From Candidatus Poribacteria bacterium (GTDB lineage: Bacteria > Poribacteria > WGA-4E > WGA-3G), in contig JAJEDN010000096.1 in assembly GCA_022821495.1 (NCBI GenBank), positions 1-55,767 on the forward strand: 55,767 nt of DNA, written 5' to 3'. The translations under genes and the position numbers were made by a program. Of the stretch, positions 17,340 to 28,200 are shown one piece after another (within the stretch, counting starts at the first letter, position 1; every line of letters starts with the position of its first letter). The notes beneath the pieces are model-generated. The model was given only the letters and a program-made list of their open reading frames with translations. It made no database searches and had not been told where the DNA came from.

Positions 17340-20300
17340 CTATTTCCTTATCAACATTTTTCGTGTTGCGATGAAGTCGCCTGCGGTGAGTGTGTAGAAA
17401 TAGACACCGCTCGCGACGGGTTCACCGAAAGCGTTTCTACCATCCCAATACGCCGCACGGCTCCGGGTTTGATACATCCCTGCGGGCTGATGTCCGAGTG
17501 CTAACCTTCTGACGACTTGTCCATCTATGGCGTAGATTGTCAATGCTACATCGGCATCTTTTGCCAAGTGGTACGGTATCCATGTTTCCGGGTTGAACGG
17601 GTTGGGATAATTCGGCAGCAGTGCTGTCTCTTTCGGAACTAAGACTAACAGGAGTTGCTCTAAGAAACGGATGCCACTTTGCAACTTCGGATCCGTGAGG
17701 TCTAATCCCTGTGCTTGCGTTAGCCACCCGCGAATATCAGCGGTGGTGAATGTTGCAAGTGCAGCGGGATGCAAGGACGGGGCTGCAGGTGCTTGACCGA
17801 GTGCCCCCGCTACGAGTATCAGGTCCTGTACGTTGACAACGCCATCACCGTTAACATCTGCAGCGTTGGGACCGGATTGTCCGAGCCGTCCGGCAACCAT
17901 TACCAGATCAGAGATATTCACTACACCGTCCAAGTTGACATCATAATTTGTCAACTCAGGGGAGATGTCATTGATGACGATCCCGATACCGGGGGTGCTG
18001 ATGTCATCTTTATCCCCATAATAGGTGCGTTGCTCGTTTGTTAAATTCGCGTCCACGGCGGAAATCCAACCGCCCGCTTGGGTGCCATCAAGTGGCAGAC
18101 CATCAACATAGCGGCGAATCATTGAGGTCCGATGCCCTTCTCTGGTTCTACCTCTGTTTTGACCATAGGGTAATTGCCATTGCACGGTGCCATCCTTAAG
18201 ATTCCCAACCTCGTCCACTAAGTTCCCTTTATCATCGATCAGTTTTACATGGAATCCTTCTGCACTCAGCCATACCGTCCAAAAACCGGTCAATGACGTT
18301 AGCCAACTAAAGTCATAAATCTGATCCTTAGCGAGGTTCTTTGAGTTCGGACCCGTTGATCCTACCATGAGAAAAACATCATTTGGCCAAATCCTTGGTG
18401 CATCGCTCCAGAAACCATCCTTAAAGGTGACTGTTGCATTTACCTTTCCAGTCAAGTCTGGTGATTTTACATTCTGAATTACCAGTTGCCATCCTTCCAG
18501 ACTGATGATGTCTGGCCCGGCATTGTGTAATTCTATCCATTGGACTGGCGTAAACCAGTGTTCCGAACCGAACATAATTTCACTAATACTGACAACGCTC
18601 TCTCCTGGACTCGGTCGAGGAGATGTCTCTACAGTCACGGGATTTTCGTCTACGTCAATAATAGTGATAGCCACGGTGATGGCATCGGTGCGACCACCAT
18701 CGGAAACGGTGACAATCACCGTGTAGGCGTTCTTCGTTTCAAAGTCGAGGGGTGCCTTGGTTTTCAACTGTCCGCTGGTGCTGACGATGCTAAAGGCTGC
18801 CGCATCCGTGCCACTGAGCGTGTAGGTCAAGGTGTCGTCATCCTCGTCCGTAGCAGAGACAGGGCTGCCGACATTTACACCCGCTGGTGTATTCTCTTTC
18901 ACAAAACGCGTCGTGCGACTCCCCGCAAACGCTGGTGCGCGCGACTCATCAACATCCGTAACGCGGATAGCGACTCTTGTGGTAGCCTCCCGCGAACCGT
19001 CGGAAGCCGTTACGATTACCGAGTAGGCGTTCTTGGTCTCATAGTCGAGAGCCGCTTTCGTTTTCAGTTGCCCGGTGGTTTGGTCGATGCTAAAGGCTGC
19101 TGCGTCCGTGCCGCTAAGCGTATAGGTCAAGGTGTCGTCACTGTCAGTATCTTCAGCAGACACCGCCTCACCAATATGTCTACCCGCCGGTGTGTTCTCC
19201 GGTATGGTTCGGGTTGTGTTGTTCTCCGCGAAAACCGGTGGGTTGTTTTCGTTTACATCCGTGACGTTGATAGCGACACCGATGGAATCCGTTCCACCAT
19301 TGCCATCAGAGACGAGGACGGTCACTGCATAGGCGTTCTTTTCTTCATAGTCGAGGGGTGCCTTGGTTTTCAACTGCCCGGTGGTACCGACGATACTAAA
19401 TGACGCTGCATCCACACCGCTGAGACCGTATATCAAGGTATCTTCATCCGCATCTGTAGCGGTGACGGGGCTGCCGATGTTTTTGCCCGCGGGTGTGTTC
19501 TCAGGGATAGCGCGCGTCGTGCTACGACTCGCGAAGACCGGTGGGTTGTTCTCGGCTACGTCTGTGACATTGATAGCGACACCGATGGTGTCTGTGAGGG
19601 TGCCATCGGAGACGATAACAGCCACCGAGTAGGCGTTCTTCTGTTCATAATCCAGCGGGGCGCGGGTTTGCAACTGCCCTGTTGTGCTGACAATACCAAA
19701 GGATGCTGCATCTTCACCGCTCAAACTGTAAGTTAAGACATCTTCATCCTCATCTGTAGCCGTGACGGGCGCACCAATATTTCTACCAGCGGGTGTGTTC
19801 TCCGCGACCGATCGCTCTGTGCTGCTGCCCTCTACGAATTCCGGAGCGTGTGCTGTGGGTGTTTCGTTTACGTCCCTGACGTTGATAGCGACACCAATAG
19901 AGTCTGTCCCACCGTTGCCATCGGAGACGAGGACTGCCACCGAATAGACATTCCTTTGTTCATAATCCAGCGGTGCCCGTGTTTGCAACTGTCCGGTCGT
20001 GCTGACGATACCAAACGATCCTGCATCTACACCACTGAGACTGTAAGTTAAGATGTCCTCCTCATCTTCATCTTCAGCGATGACGGGACCACCAATATTT
20101 CTGCCAGCGGGTGTGTTCTCAGGAATTGAGCGTTCGGTGGCACTGCCCTCTACGAATACCGGTGCATTGTTCTCCTCTACATCCGTGACGTTGATCGCGA
20201 CACCGATAGAATCCGTTCCGCCGTTGCCGTCAGAGACAAGGACTGCCACCGAATAAGTGTTCTTTTTTTCATAGTCAAGGGGTGCGCGAGTTTGTAACTG

Positions 20301-22118
20301 TCCAGTCGTGCTGACAATACCAAAGGACGCTGCGTCTACACCACTGAGACTGTAAGTTAAGACATCCTCCTCATCTTCATCTTCAGCGATGACAGGACCA
20401 CCGATATTTTTACCGGCAGGTGTGTTTTCCTGTACGGATCGTTCGGTGGCACTGCCCTCTACGAATACTGGTGGGTTGTTCTCCTCTACATCTGTGACGT
20501 TGATCGCGACACCGATAGAATCCGTTCCGCCGTTGCCGTCAGAGACGAGAACTGTCACTGAATAGGCGTTCTTTTCTTCATAGTCGAGCGGATCACGGGT
20601 TTGTAACTGTCCGGTCGTGCTGACAATACCAAAGGACGCTGCATCTGCACCGCTCAGACTGTAAGTTAAGACATCTTCCTCGTCTTCATCTTCAGCGATG
20701 ACGGGACCACCGATGTTTTTGCCAGCGGGTGTATTCTCAGCGACAGAGCGTTCCGTAGCACTCCCCTCTACAAACACCGGTGCATTGTTCTCCTCTACGT
20801 CCGTGACATCAATCGTGACACTAATCGCATCTGTGGCACTGCCGTCAGAGACGGTGACAATAACAGCGTAGGTGTTCTTTTCTTCATAATCGAGCGGATC
20901 ACGGGTTTGCAATTGTCCAGTCGTGCTGATGATACCAAAAGATGCCGCATCTGCGCCGCTGAGGGTGTAGGTCAAGGTATCCTCGTCCGCATCCGTAGCG
21001 GAGACGGGGCTGCCGATGTTTTTGCCAGCAGGTGTGTTCTCCGGTATCGAGCGCGTTGTGCTACTGCCTTCTCTGAAAATTGGGGCATGATTCACGTTCG
21101 GATCCCCACCCGTAGGTTTAGGAATACCGAGCGCAAAACTGAGGGTGTTATCGGCACTGCTCGGTTTGGTCAGACTATAACCGAAATGGCTTGTCGGGAG
21201 CTCAGGCAGCGTTCCAATCACCGCGGTAATCGCATCCGATGTCCCGGGGGTGCGGATCACGGTGAGGGGTTCGCTTTCTATGCTGCCAGCGGGAATCGTA
21301 ATGGTGGTTGCGCCACCATCAATGCTCCCATTTGTAACGGTAACGGGCAGCACGAGATTGAAAGGCGCGCCAGTGGCTGTTGTTGCCTTGAACTGGTTTC
21401 CTCCAACCTTCTCCAGTGACACAGCGATGGATAAACCAACGGTGTTGGCACTGAGATAGAGTGAATTTAACGAAGATAGCCCAGAAAAGAGACCATCGGG
21501 TAAGCTGCTGAGTTGATTGGAAGACAGACTGAGCCAATTCAACGCAGAGAGTCGAGAAAAGATATCTGCTGGCAGACTGCTGAGTTGGTTGTTCCCTAAG
21601 TCAAGCCCAGTCAACGCAGACATTTCGGAAAATGTATTTGCGGATAAACTGTCCAAACTGTTGTAAGACAAGTTGAGTCTGTTCATGGCAGAGAGTCCAG
21701 AAAAGACCGCATTCGGCAGACTGCTGAGTTCGTTGCTGCCTAAGTCGAGACTGCTCACGGAAGATAACCCCGAAAAGATGTCCGCGGGTAGGCCGCTCAG
21801 CGTGTTTTTCGCTAAGGAGAGCGAACGCAACGCGGACAATCCATCAAAATCGCCAGATTGCAGTGTCGTGATGCTCTGATCGCTCAGGTTAAGGTTGGTA
21901 ATTAAAGCGAGATGTGCAGCGGTTACATCGTTGGCTTTATCTATGCCTGGCACGAGTGCGACAATCGTATCTTGGACCTGCTGCGTGCGGTCCTTGACGG
22001 GTGTCAATTCAGGCGCGTTGTTTTGTGCTTGCGCGTAGTTTGTGCTTTGGACACCGTATATTAACAACATTATAGCGATGATTGACACAATATTTCGATT
22101 TGCAATTAGCGTTTTCAT
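17340..22118 (-). CDS. Giant secreted LRR-cadherin-lamin-tail-dockerin protein
   Basis: The product is 1592 aa and secreted (signal IIAIMLLIYGVQSTNYAQAQ). Domains in order are: an LRR block at about 70-240 (LSSLPADIFSGLS-type repeats); a recurrent post-LRR module at about 240-340 (VGGNQFKATTATGAPFNLVL, NGSIDGGATTITIPAGSIES); eight cadherin-type repeats at about 360-1160 (ENTPAGKNIG, TDADED.LTYTLSGADAASF, LDYEEKNTY); a lamin-tail-like domain at about 1180-1390 (ISEIMFG, WIELHNAG); a dockerin-type pair (DVNLDGVVNISDLVMVAGRL and DVNGDGVVNVQDLILVAGAL); and the NYPNPFNPETWIPY...TRKMLIRK tail. The calcium-binding cadherin and dockerin motifs suggest a calcium-stabilised adhesin or a cohesin-docked component; this is inference. 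Cadherin copies 2 to 4 are nearly identical, suggesting recent duplication. Confidence 0.88.
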   Translation of the reverse strand: MKTLIANRNIVSIIAIMLLIYGVQSTNYAQAQNNAPELTPVKDRTQQVQDTIVALVPGIDKANDVTAAHLALITNLNLSDQSITTLQSGDFDGLSALRSLSLAKNTLSGLPADIFSGLSSVSSLDLGSNELSSLPNAVFSGLSAMNRLNLSYNSLDSLSANTFSEMSALTGLDLGNNQLSSLPADIFSRLSALNWLSLSSNQLSSLPDGLFSGLSSLNSLYLSANTVGLSIAVSLEKVGGNQFKATTATGAPFNLVLPVTVTNGSIDGGATTITIPAGSIESEPLTVIRTPGTSDAITAVIGTLPELPTSHFGYSLTKPSSADNTLSFALGIPKPTGGDPNVNHAPIFREGSSTTRSIPENTPAGKNIGSPVSATDADEDTLTYTLSGADAASFGIISTTGQLQTRDPLDYEEKNTYAVIVTVSDGSATDAISVTIDVTDVEENNAPVFVEGSATERSVAENTPAGKNIGGPVIAEDEDEEDVLTYSLSGADAASFGIVSTTGQLQTRDPLDYEEKNAYSVTVLVSDGNGGTDSIGVAINVTDVEENNPPVFVEGSATERSVQENTPAGKNIGGPVIAEDEDEEDVLTYSLSGVDAASFGIVSTTGQLQTRAPLDYEKKNTYSVAVLVSDGNGGTDSIGVAINVTDVEENNAPVFVEGSATERSIPENTPAGRNIGGPVIAEDEDEEDILTYSLSGVDAGSFGIVSTTGQLQTRAPLDYEQRNVYSVAVLVSDGNGGTDSIGVAINVRDVNETPTAHAPEFVEGSSTERSVAENTPAGRNIGAPVTATDEDEDVLTYSLSGEDAASFGIVSTTGQLQTRAPLDYEQKNAYSVAVIVSDGTLTDTIGVAINVTDVAENNPPVFASRSTTRAIPENTPAGKNIGSPVTATDADEDTLIYGLSGVDAASFSIVGTTGQLKTKAPLDYEEKNAYAVTVLVSDGNGGTDSIGVAINVTDVNENNPPVFAENNTTRTIPENTPAGRHIGEAVSAEDTDSDDTLTYTLSGTDAAAFSIDQTTGQLKTKAALDYETKNAYSVIVTASDGSREATTRVAIRVTDVDESRAPAFAGSRTTRFVKENTPAGVNVGSPVSATDEDDDTLTYTLSGTDAAAFSIVSTSGQLKTKAPLDFETKNAYTVIVTVSDGGRTDAITVAITIIDVDENPVTVETSPRPSPGESVVSISEIMFGSEHWFTPVQWIELHNAGPDIISLEGWQLVIQNVKSPDLTGKVNATVTFKDGFWSDAPRIWPNDVFLMVGSTGPNSKNLAKDQIYDFSWLTSLTGFWTVWLSAEGFHVKLIDDKGNLVDEVGNLKDGTVQWQLPYGQNRGRTREGHRTSMIRRYVDGLPLDGTQAGGWISAVDANLTNEQRTYYGDKDDISTPGIGIVINDISPELTNYDVNLDGVVNISDLVMVAGRLGQSGPNAADVNGDGVVNVQDLILVAGALGQAPAAPSLHPAALATFTTADIRGWLTQAQGLDLTDPKLQSGIRFLEQLLLVLVPKETALLPNYPNPFNPETWIPYHLAKDADVALTIYAIDGQVVRRLALGHQPAGMYQTRSRAAYWDGRNAFGEPVASGVYFYTLTAGDFIATRKMLIRK

Positions 22119-22286
22119 AATAAGCTCCTTTTACAATAGTTGTCAGTTATCAGTACGGTTGCTACGCAACCTTTCAGTTAGCAGTTGTCAGTGGCCAGTA
22201 GCCAGTTAAAGAAAAGAACCCTGATGAACCAGACTCTCACTGCGAGGCACTCTTAACTGGAAACTGGCAACTATTCCCTCTGACAA
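22119..22286. repeat. Heptamer-type hairpin between giant genes
   Basis: The left arm contains ATAGTTGTCAGTTATCAGT and AGTGGCCAGTAGCCAGTTAA. The right arm contains TTAACTGGAAACTGGCAACT and TGACAACTAT, the last of which overlaps the TAG stop of the 3845-aa gene. A nested GGTTGC-TAC-GCAACC hairpin lies near 22160. No gene is present. Confidence 0.55.
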
Positions 22287-25200
22287 CTATTTCCTTATTA
22301 ACATTTTCCGTGTGGCGGTGAAGTCGCCTGCGGTGATAGTGTAGAAATAGACACCGCTTGCCACAGGTTCACCGAATTGGTTTCTACCATCCCAATACGC
22401 CGCGCGGTTCCGACTATAATAGAAGCCCGCAGGTTGATATCCGAGTGTTAACGTCCGAATCAATGTGCCGTTTACAGAATAGATGTGTAATGTCACCTCC
22501 GCATCTTTTGCGAGTTGATACGGTATCCACGTCTCCGGGTTGAACGGGTTCGGGAAGTTTGCTAAGAGGACGTTTTCTCTGTCAGCCGTAACCCTTACTT
22601 GCGCGGTAAGTGCAGGCCCATTATAACCTGCGATAGCGTCTGCGCCGACGGTAAATGTGAGCGTGCCATCTGTGTTCATGTTGCCGTTGAAAGTCAATTC
22701 AACCGTGACTTCTGTATCGCTTTCTCGGTCTATATCAAAACTCCGCACGGTGACACCTGAAATGCCGGAGACTGACACGGCGGGTCTGATTGTAGAATTC
22801 CATCGTTCAAATTTCCTGCCGCTGAGTGTGAGCGTGACAACACTTTCATCGAGTGTCGCCTCCGTCAGAGGCGCGGCAGTGGATGCACTGATCGACTCAG
22901 AGACAGCAGTAACAGGTAGTTGTGCGCTGAGTGCAGCACCGTCATAGTCCTTAATCGCTCCTGCACCGACAGAGATTAGCAGTGTCCCGTTGCTGGTCAT
23001 ATTACCCTCATATTCAAGTTCAACAGTGGCTTGCGTATCACTCACACGATCTACACTGAATCTATCAAAGGTCAAACCTGAAATGCCAGAAACGGTGATA
23101 GCCCCTCTAATTCTCCAACTGGAGGATTCGTAAGTGCCACCGCTGAGTGTAAGTGTAACAACGCCGCCGTGGAGTGTTGCCTCGGTCAAGGGAACCGTGG
23201 TTGAAGCTGTTAGCCCCTTTGGCAGGCTATCGTCGACTCCGGGTTGCTTCTCCTCCTCTAAATTGGGTTGCAGTACGACCGGGGGTGGCGGACGACCTGT
23301 ATCCTCCGTCCACTCCAATTCTACACCACACTGAAGGTCGTTTCCAGCAGTAATAATAGAACCGGTAATAGTGAAAGGTTTGGATTCACCCGCCGCAAAA
23401 TCTTCTAACAAAGAAACGCCAAGTTCTTCTTCGCCAATTTCTGCGGTAACTTGTAAATCGTTCACAGCCTTGTTTGCCTGAACAATGCCCTCTACTGTCA
23501 CATCAATAGAACCGTTAGCGTTGCGGACCCCTGAGCATTTTGTAATTTCACCGGTTACACTCGGTTGTGGAGGCGTTGTGTCAGCCGGGTCATCAGTAAC
23601 AACAGGTTTTTCTGTGCCAGCAGCGACTGTAACTTGTGCTGTGAGTGCTGGACCGTTATAGCCTGCGATGGCATTCGCACCGACAGTAATAGTGAGTGTG
23701 CCATCCGTGGTCATGTTGCCATCATAAGTCAATTCAACAGTGACTTCTGTGTCGCTTTCTCGGTCTATGTCAAAGCTCCGGACGGTGACCCCTGCAATAC
23801 CAGAGACGGACACGGCGGGTCTGATTGCAGAGTTCCAACGTTCAAACTTTCTGCCACTGAGCGTGAGTGTAATAATACTTTCGTCGAGCGTCGCCTCCGT
23901 CAAGGGTGCGGCAGTGGATGCGGTGATCGACTCAGTAACAGGAGGCACAGATATTTGTCGGGTAAGTGCAGCACCATCGTAATCCTTAATAGCACCTGCC
24001 CCCACGGAGATTGTGAAGGTTCCATTAGCAGTCATGTTGCCATCAAACGCAAGTTCAACGGTGGCTTGCGTATCGCTCACGCGATCTACACTGAAGGTGT
24101 CAAAGGTCAAACCTGCAATACCGGAAACTGACACTGCACCTCTAATTCTCCAATTGGAGGACTCGTAAATGCCATTACTGAGCGTCAGTGTCACAGCACC
24201 GCCGTGCAGCGTACCTTCTGTCAATGGAGCGGCAGTGGATAGAGTTAAGGTCGGCGTGCCGCCTGTATTTCCAGGTTGTTCAGGGGTATCAGGCTGTGGG
24301 TTGGTGTCATCTCCACCCTTCTCATTTATATCGGTAACGTTGATAGTGACAGTGATTGTGTCAGTCAAACTGCCATCGGAGACCGTGATTGTCACCGTGT
24401 AGGCGTTCTTGGTTTCATAGTCGAGGGCTGCCCTTGTTTTCAACTGTCCGGTTGTGCTATCAATGCTAAACGAAGATGCGTCTGTGCCGGTAAGCCTATA
24501 GGTAAGCGTGTCGTTGTCGGCATCTGTTGCGGTTATTGCCGTGCCGATATGTTGTCGGGATGCAGTATTCTCTGCGATTGTGCGCGTTGTGCTGGTGCCA
24601 TCGGTGAACACGGGTGCAGTATTTGTTGGATCATCTACGACTGTCACGGGTTGCCAACTATTGCCATCTCCCATTGGAAGAGAGACGGTATAATCCTGTG
24701 TGTCAAGGTAGAGTTTAAAAAACATGCCCCAATCATTATTGGCCCATAGAGCCCCATGATTGCAAACTTTAATTAACAGTAGATTATCACCAGCATTGAG
24801 ATTTACAGGGAACCGGTTTTGTATGCCTGTTGTTCTTCTTGAAATATCATTTTTGTAAACAACTGAACCGTTGAGCCAAACTTTGATAGAATCATCACTT
24901 CCGACACCCATCAAAACATCACTTTGATCGCGTGGCGAGTGAATGTTAATCAAGGCATAAGCAGAATATTGATTGAGTTGATCCCTATCGGTGAGTCCAA
25001 TTTGTCTGACGACGTTGATGACGTTATCTGATGAGCATAAGAGAATACCGCAAACGGTCGTTGGACGTAAACGTCCACTTGTCCATTGCAGCTCGTCAAA
25101 GTGATCCCCCTCATTAACACCGTTTTGAGCGATTTGCGGCTCCGTAATCACGCCTTCACTTGCTTTGGAGAGATTATCCGTGTCTATATCTCCACCGGGT

Positions 25201-28200
25201 GCAATCATCCAGAGCCAAGGGCCTTCTATATGATCATAATTGCTCTCTATTGGTTTCTCAGTTACTATAGGGGTCTCAGGAACTTCGGGGGTTTCAGGTT
25301 CTACGGGAGTTTCTGTGCCGGCAGCAACAGGGACTTGCTCCACGAGGGCGGGCCCATTATACCCGGCGATTGCATCCGCACCGACGGTAAATGTGAGGGT
25401 GCCATCGGCGTTCATATTGCCATCATACGTCAACTCAACGGAAACTTCCGTGTCGCTTTCACGATCTATGTCAAAACTCCGCACAGTGACACCCACAATA
25501 CCAGAAATTGAGACGGCAGGTCTGATTGCGGAATTCCAGCGTTCAAACTTCCTGCCGCTGAGTGTGAGCGTAATAACGCTTTCATCAAGCGTCGCCTCCG
25601 TCAAGGGTGCAGCAGTGGATGCGGTGATCGACTCGGAGACAGCAGTAACAGGTATTTGTGCGGTGAGTGCGGCACTGTTATAGTCGGCGATTGCCCCTGC
25701 ACCTAAGGTGAGTGTGAGTGAGTTATCTGTATTGATATTGCCATCAAACTCCAGTTTGACTGTCATTTTTGTATCGCTAATGCGTTCGGTGTCAAACGTA
25801 TCAAGCGCGATCCCGGTAATGCCAGCGACGGACACGGCATCTCTGAGTTTCCAAGTAGACCCCTCGTAAGTGCCACCGGTGAGCGTAAGTGTAACAATAC
25901 CTTCATGCAGCGTTGCCTCTGTCAATTGGGATGTAGTTGATACGGTAAGCGTTGGCGTGCCACCCCCAGGAGGTGTTTCTTCAGGTTGCTCGGGAGTCTC
26001 AGGCTGTGGGCCGCTTCTGTCGTCACCAATCTCCTTGATTTCCCAAGAGGTGCCGACCTGTTCAGCGAAGAAGTGATACGCTTGCCCGTTGACAGTCGTA
26101 GAGACACGCAGTGAACCGCTAACAGCTGTTTGGTTAATCGGCTCGAGCCATGCCGGCAAATTCGGGATATGCCATTGCGCTGTTCCATCACCAAGCACAG
26201 AAAAAATGGCATCCGTGCCGGGGTAAGTGCAACTCCCACCGGGCTTAAGGACATCCCCAACTTTACAAATTGCTGTAGTCGTGGGCAGTTCATTTACATC
26301 GGTGACGGTGATCGTAACAGTAATGCTTGCACTACCGCCATTGCCATCCGAAACAGAAATCGTGACTGAATAAGTGTTCTTGGTTTCATAGTCCAAGGCA
26401 GCACGGGTCTGAAGTTGCCCCGTTGTGCTAACAATGCTAAATGAAAACACATCGGTGCCACTGAGACTATAGGTTAATGTATCGTTGTCGGCATCGGTTG
26501 CGGTGACTGCGGTGCCGATGTTTTGTCCGGAGGCGGTGTTTTCAGCGATAGATCGGGTGGTGCTGGTGCCATCGGTAAACGTTGGGGCTGTATTAGCAGG
26601 TGTTTCGTCTGCATCTGTAACATTGATAGTGACAGTGATACTATCGGTACCACCATTCCTATCAGAGGCGGTTACTATCACTGTAAAAGACGATTTATTT
26701 GCGTCGTGAAGTGACCATCCCCGAGTTGTCAATTGTACATAACTCTGAATCTGCCCGTTAATGGTCTTACCAAAAAGATAGGTGTGGAATAAAGCAGCAT
26801 CCGCGCCACTGAGACTATAATTTACTGAATCACCATCGGCATCTGTAGCGAATAGTGGGTTCCCGATATCATAATCCCCTTCAGTATTTCCTTTCGGTGG
26901 GAGCACTATTGTGACAGTAATGCTGTCACCATCACTGAACACAGGGGCATCATTTGCATCAGTTATATTGATTGTGACATCAATAGAGCCACTCCCGCCA
27001 TTGCTATCAGAGACAGAGACCGTGACGACGTAAGATGTCTTGGTTTCATAGTCTAAAACTGCTTTTGTTTGAAGTTGCCCGGAGGTGCTGACAATGCTAA
27101 ACGAAGATGCATCCGTGCCCCCCAAAGTATAAGTGAGCGTGTCGTTATCCGCATCAGTCGCAGCGATAGCCGTGCCGATGTTCACATTGGCTGCTGTATT
27201 TTCAGCAATGGAGCGTGTTGTGCTTGCACCGTCAGTAAAGACGGGGGCGGTGTTGGTTGTTTGGGGTGCTCTCCTGTTCCCAACCTCCTCTATTTCCCAA
27301 GAACCGCTGGCGAGTTTCTTAGCAACAAGTGTGTAAGACACGCCGTTAAGTTCCGTGTTTTGAATGTTAAGGTTATTCCCCGCGGTGAAGAACAGGAATT
27401 GTCCGATGCCGTTGTTGTTCACAGAAAACGCATCATCGGTGCCGGGGTAGGTGCAGCTCTGTCCAGGTGCGAGGACATCGCCGACTTTACAAACACCAGT
27501 GGTTGCAGGCTGTTCATTTACATCGGTAATGTTAATGGTGACAGTGATGGTGTCAGTCAAGCTGCCATCGGAGACGGAGATTGTCACCGTGTAGCTGGAT
27601 TTGGTTTCGTAGTCGAGTGCTGCCTTAGTTTTGAGTTGTCCGGTTGTGGCATCGATACCAAAGGAGGCAGCATCCGTGCCACCAAGTGTGTAAGTTAAGG
27701 TATCATTGTCTGCATCTGTTGCGGCGATAGTCGTGCCGACGTGTTCATCCGATGCCGTGTTCTCCGCAATAGAGCGGGTTGCGGTTGCGCCATCAGTAAA
27801 TACAGGGGCTCGGTTCTCGTTGACATCTGTGATGTTAATCGTGACAGCGATGCTTGCACTCTCGCCATTGCCGTCCGAAACGGAAATCGTGACTGAATAC
27901 GCGTTCTTGGTTTCATAATCCAGGGCTGCGTTTGTTTGGAGTTGCCCTGATGTGCTAACAATGCTGAACGAAGACGCATCTGTGCCGCTGAGGGTATAGG
28001 TAAGCGTGTCACCAGAATCTGCATCTGTGGCAGCGATTGCTGTGCCGATGTTTTGACCGGAGGCGGTGTTCTCTGCGATGGCGCGGGTTGTGCTGGTGCC
28101 ATCGGTGAACACAGGGACACTATTCCGTAGTGCATCGATAACTGTTAGCGGCAAGTCTGTAGTAGATTTGAGGACGGTATAACCGGTATGACCTAAGCCG

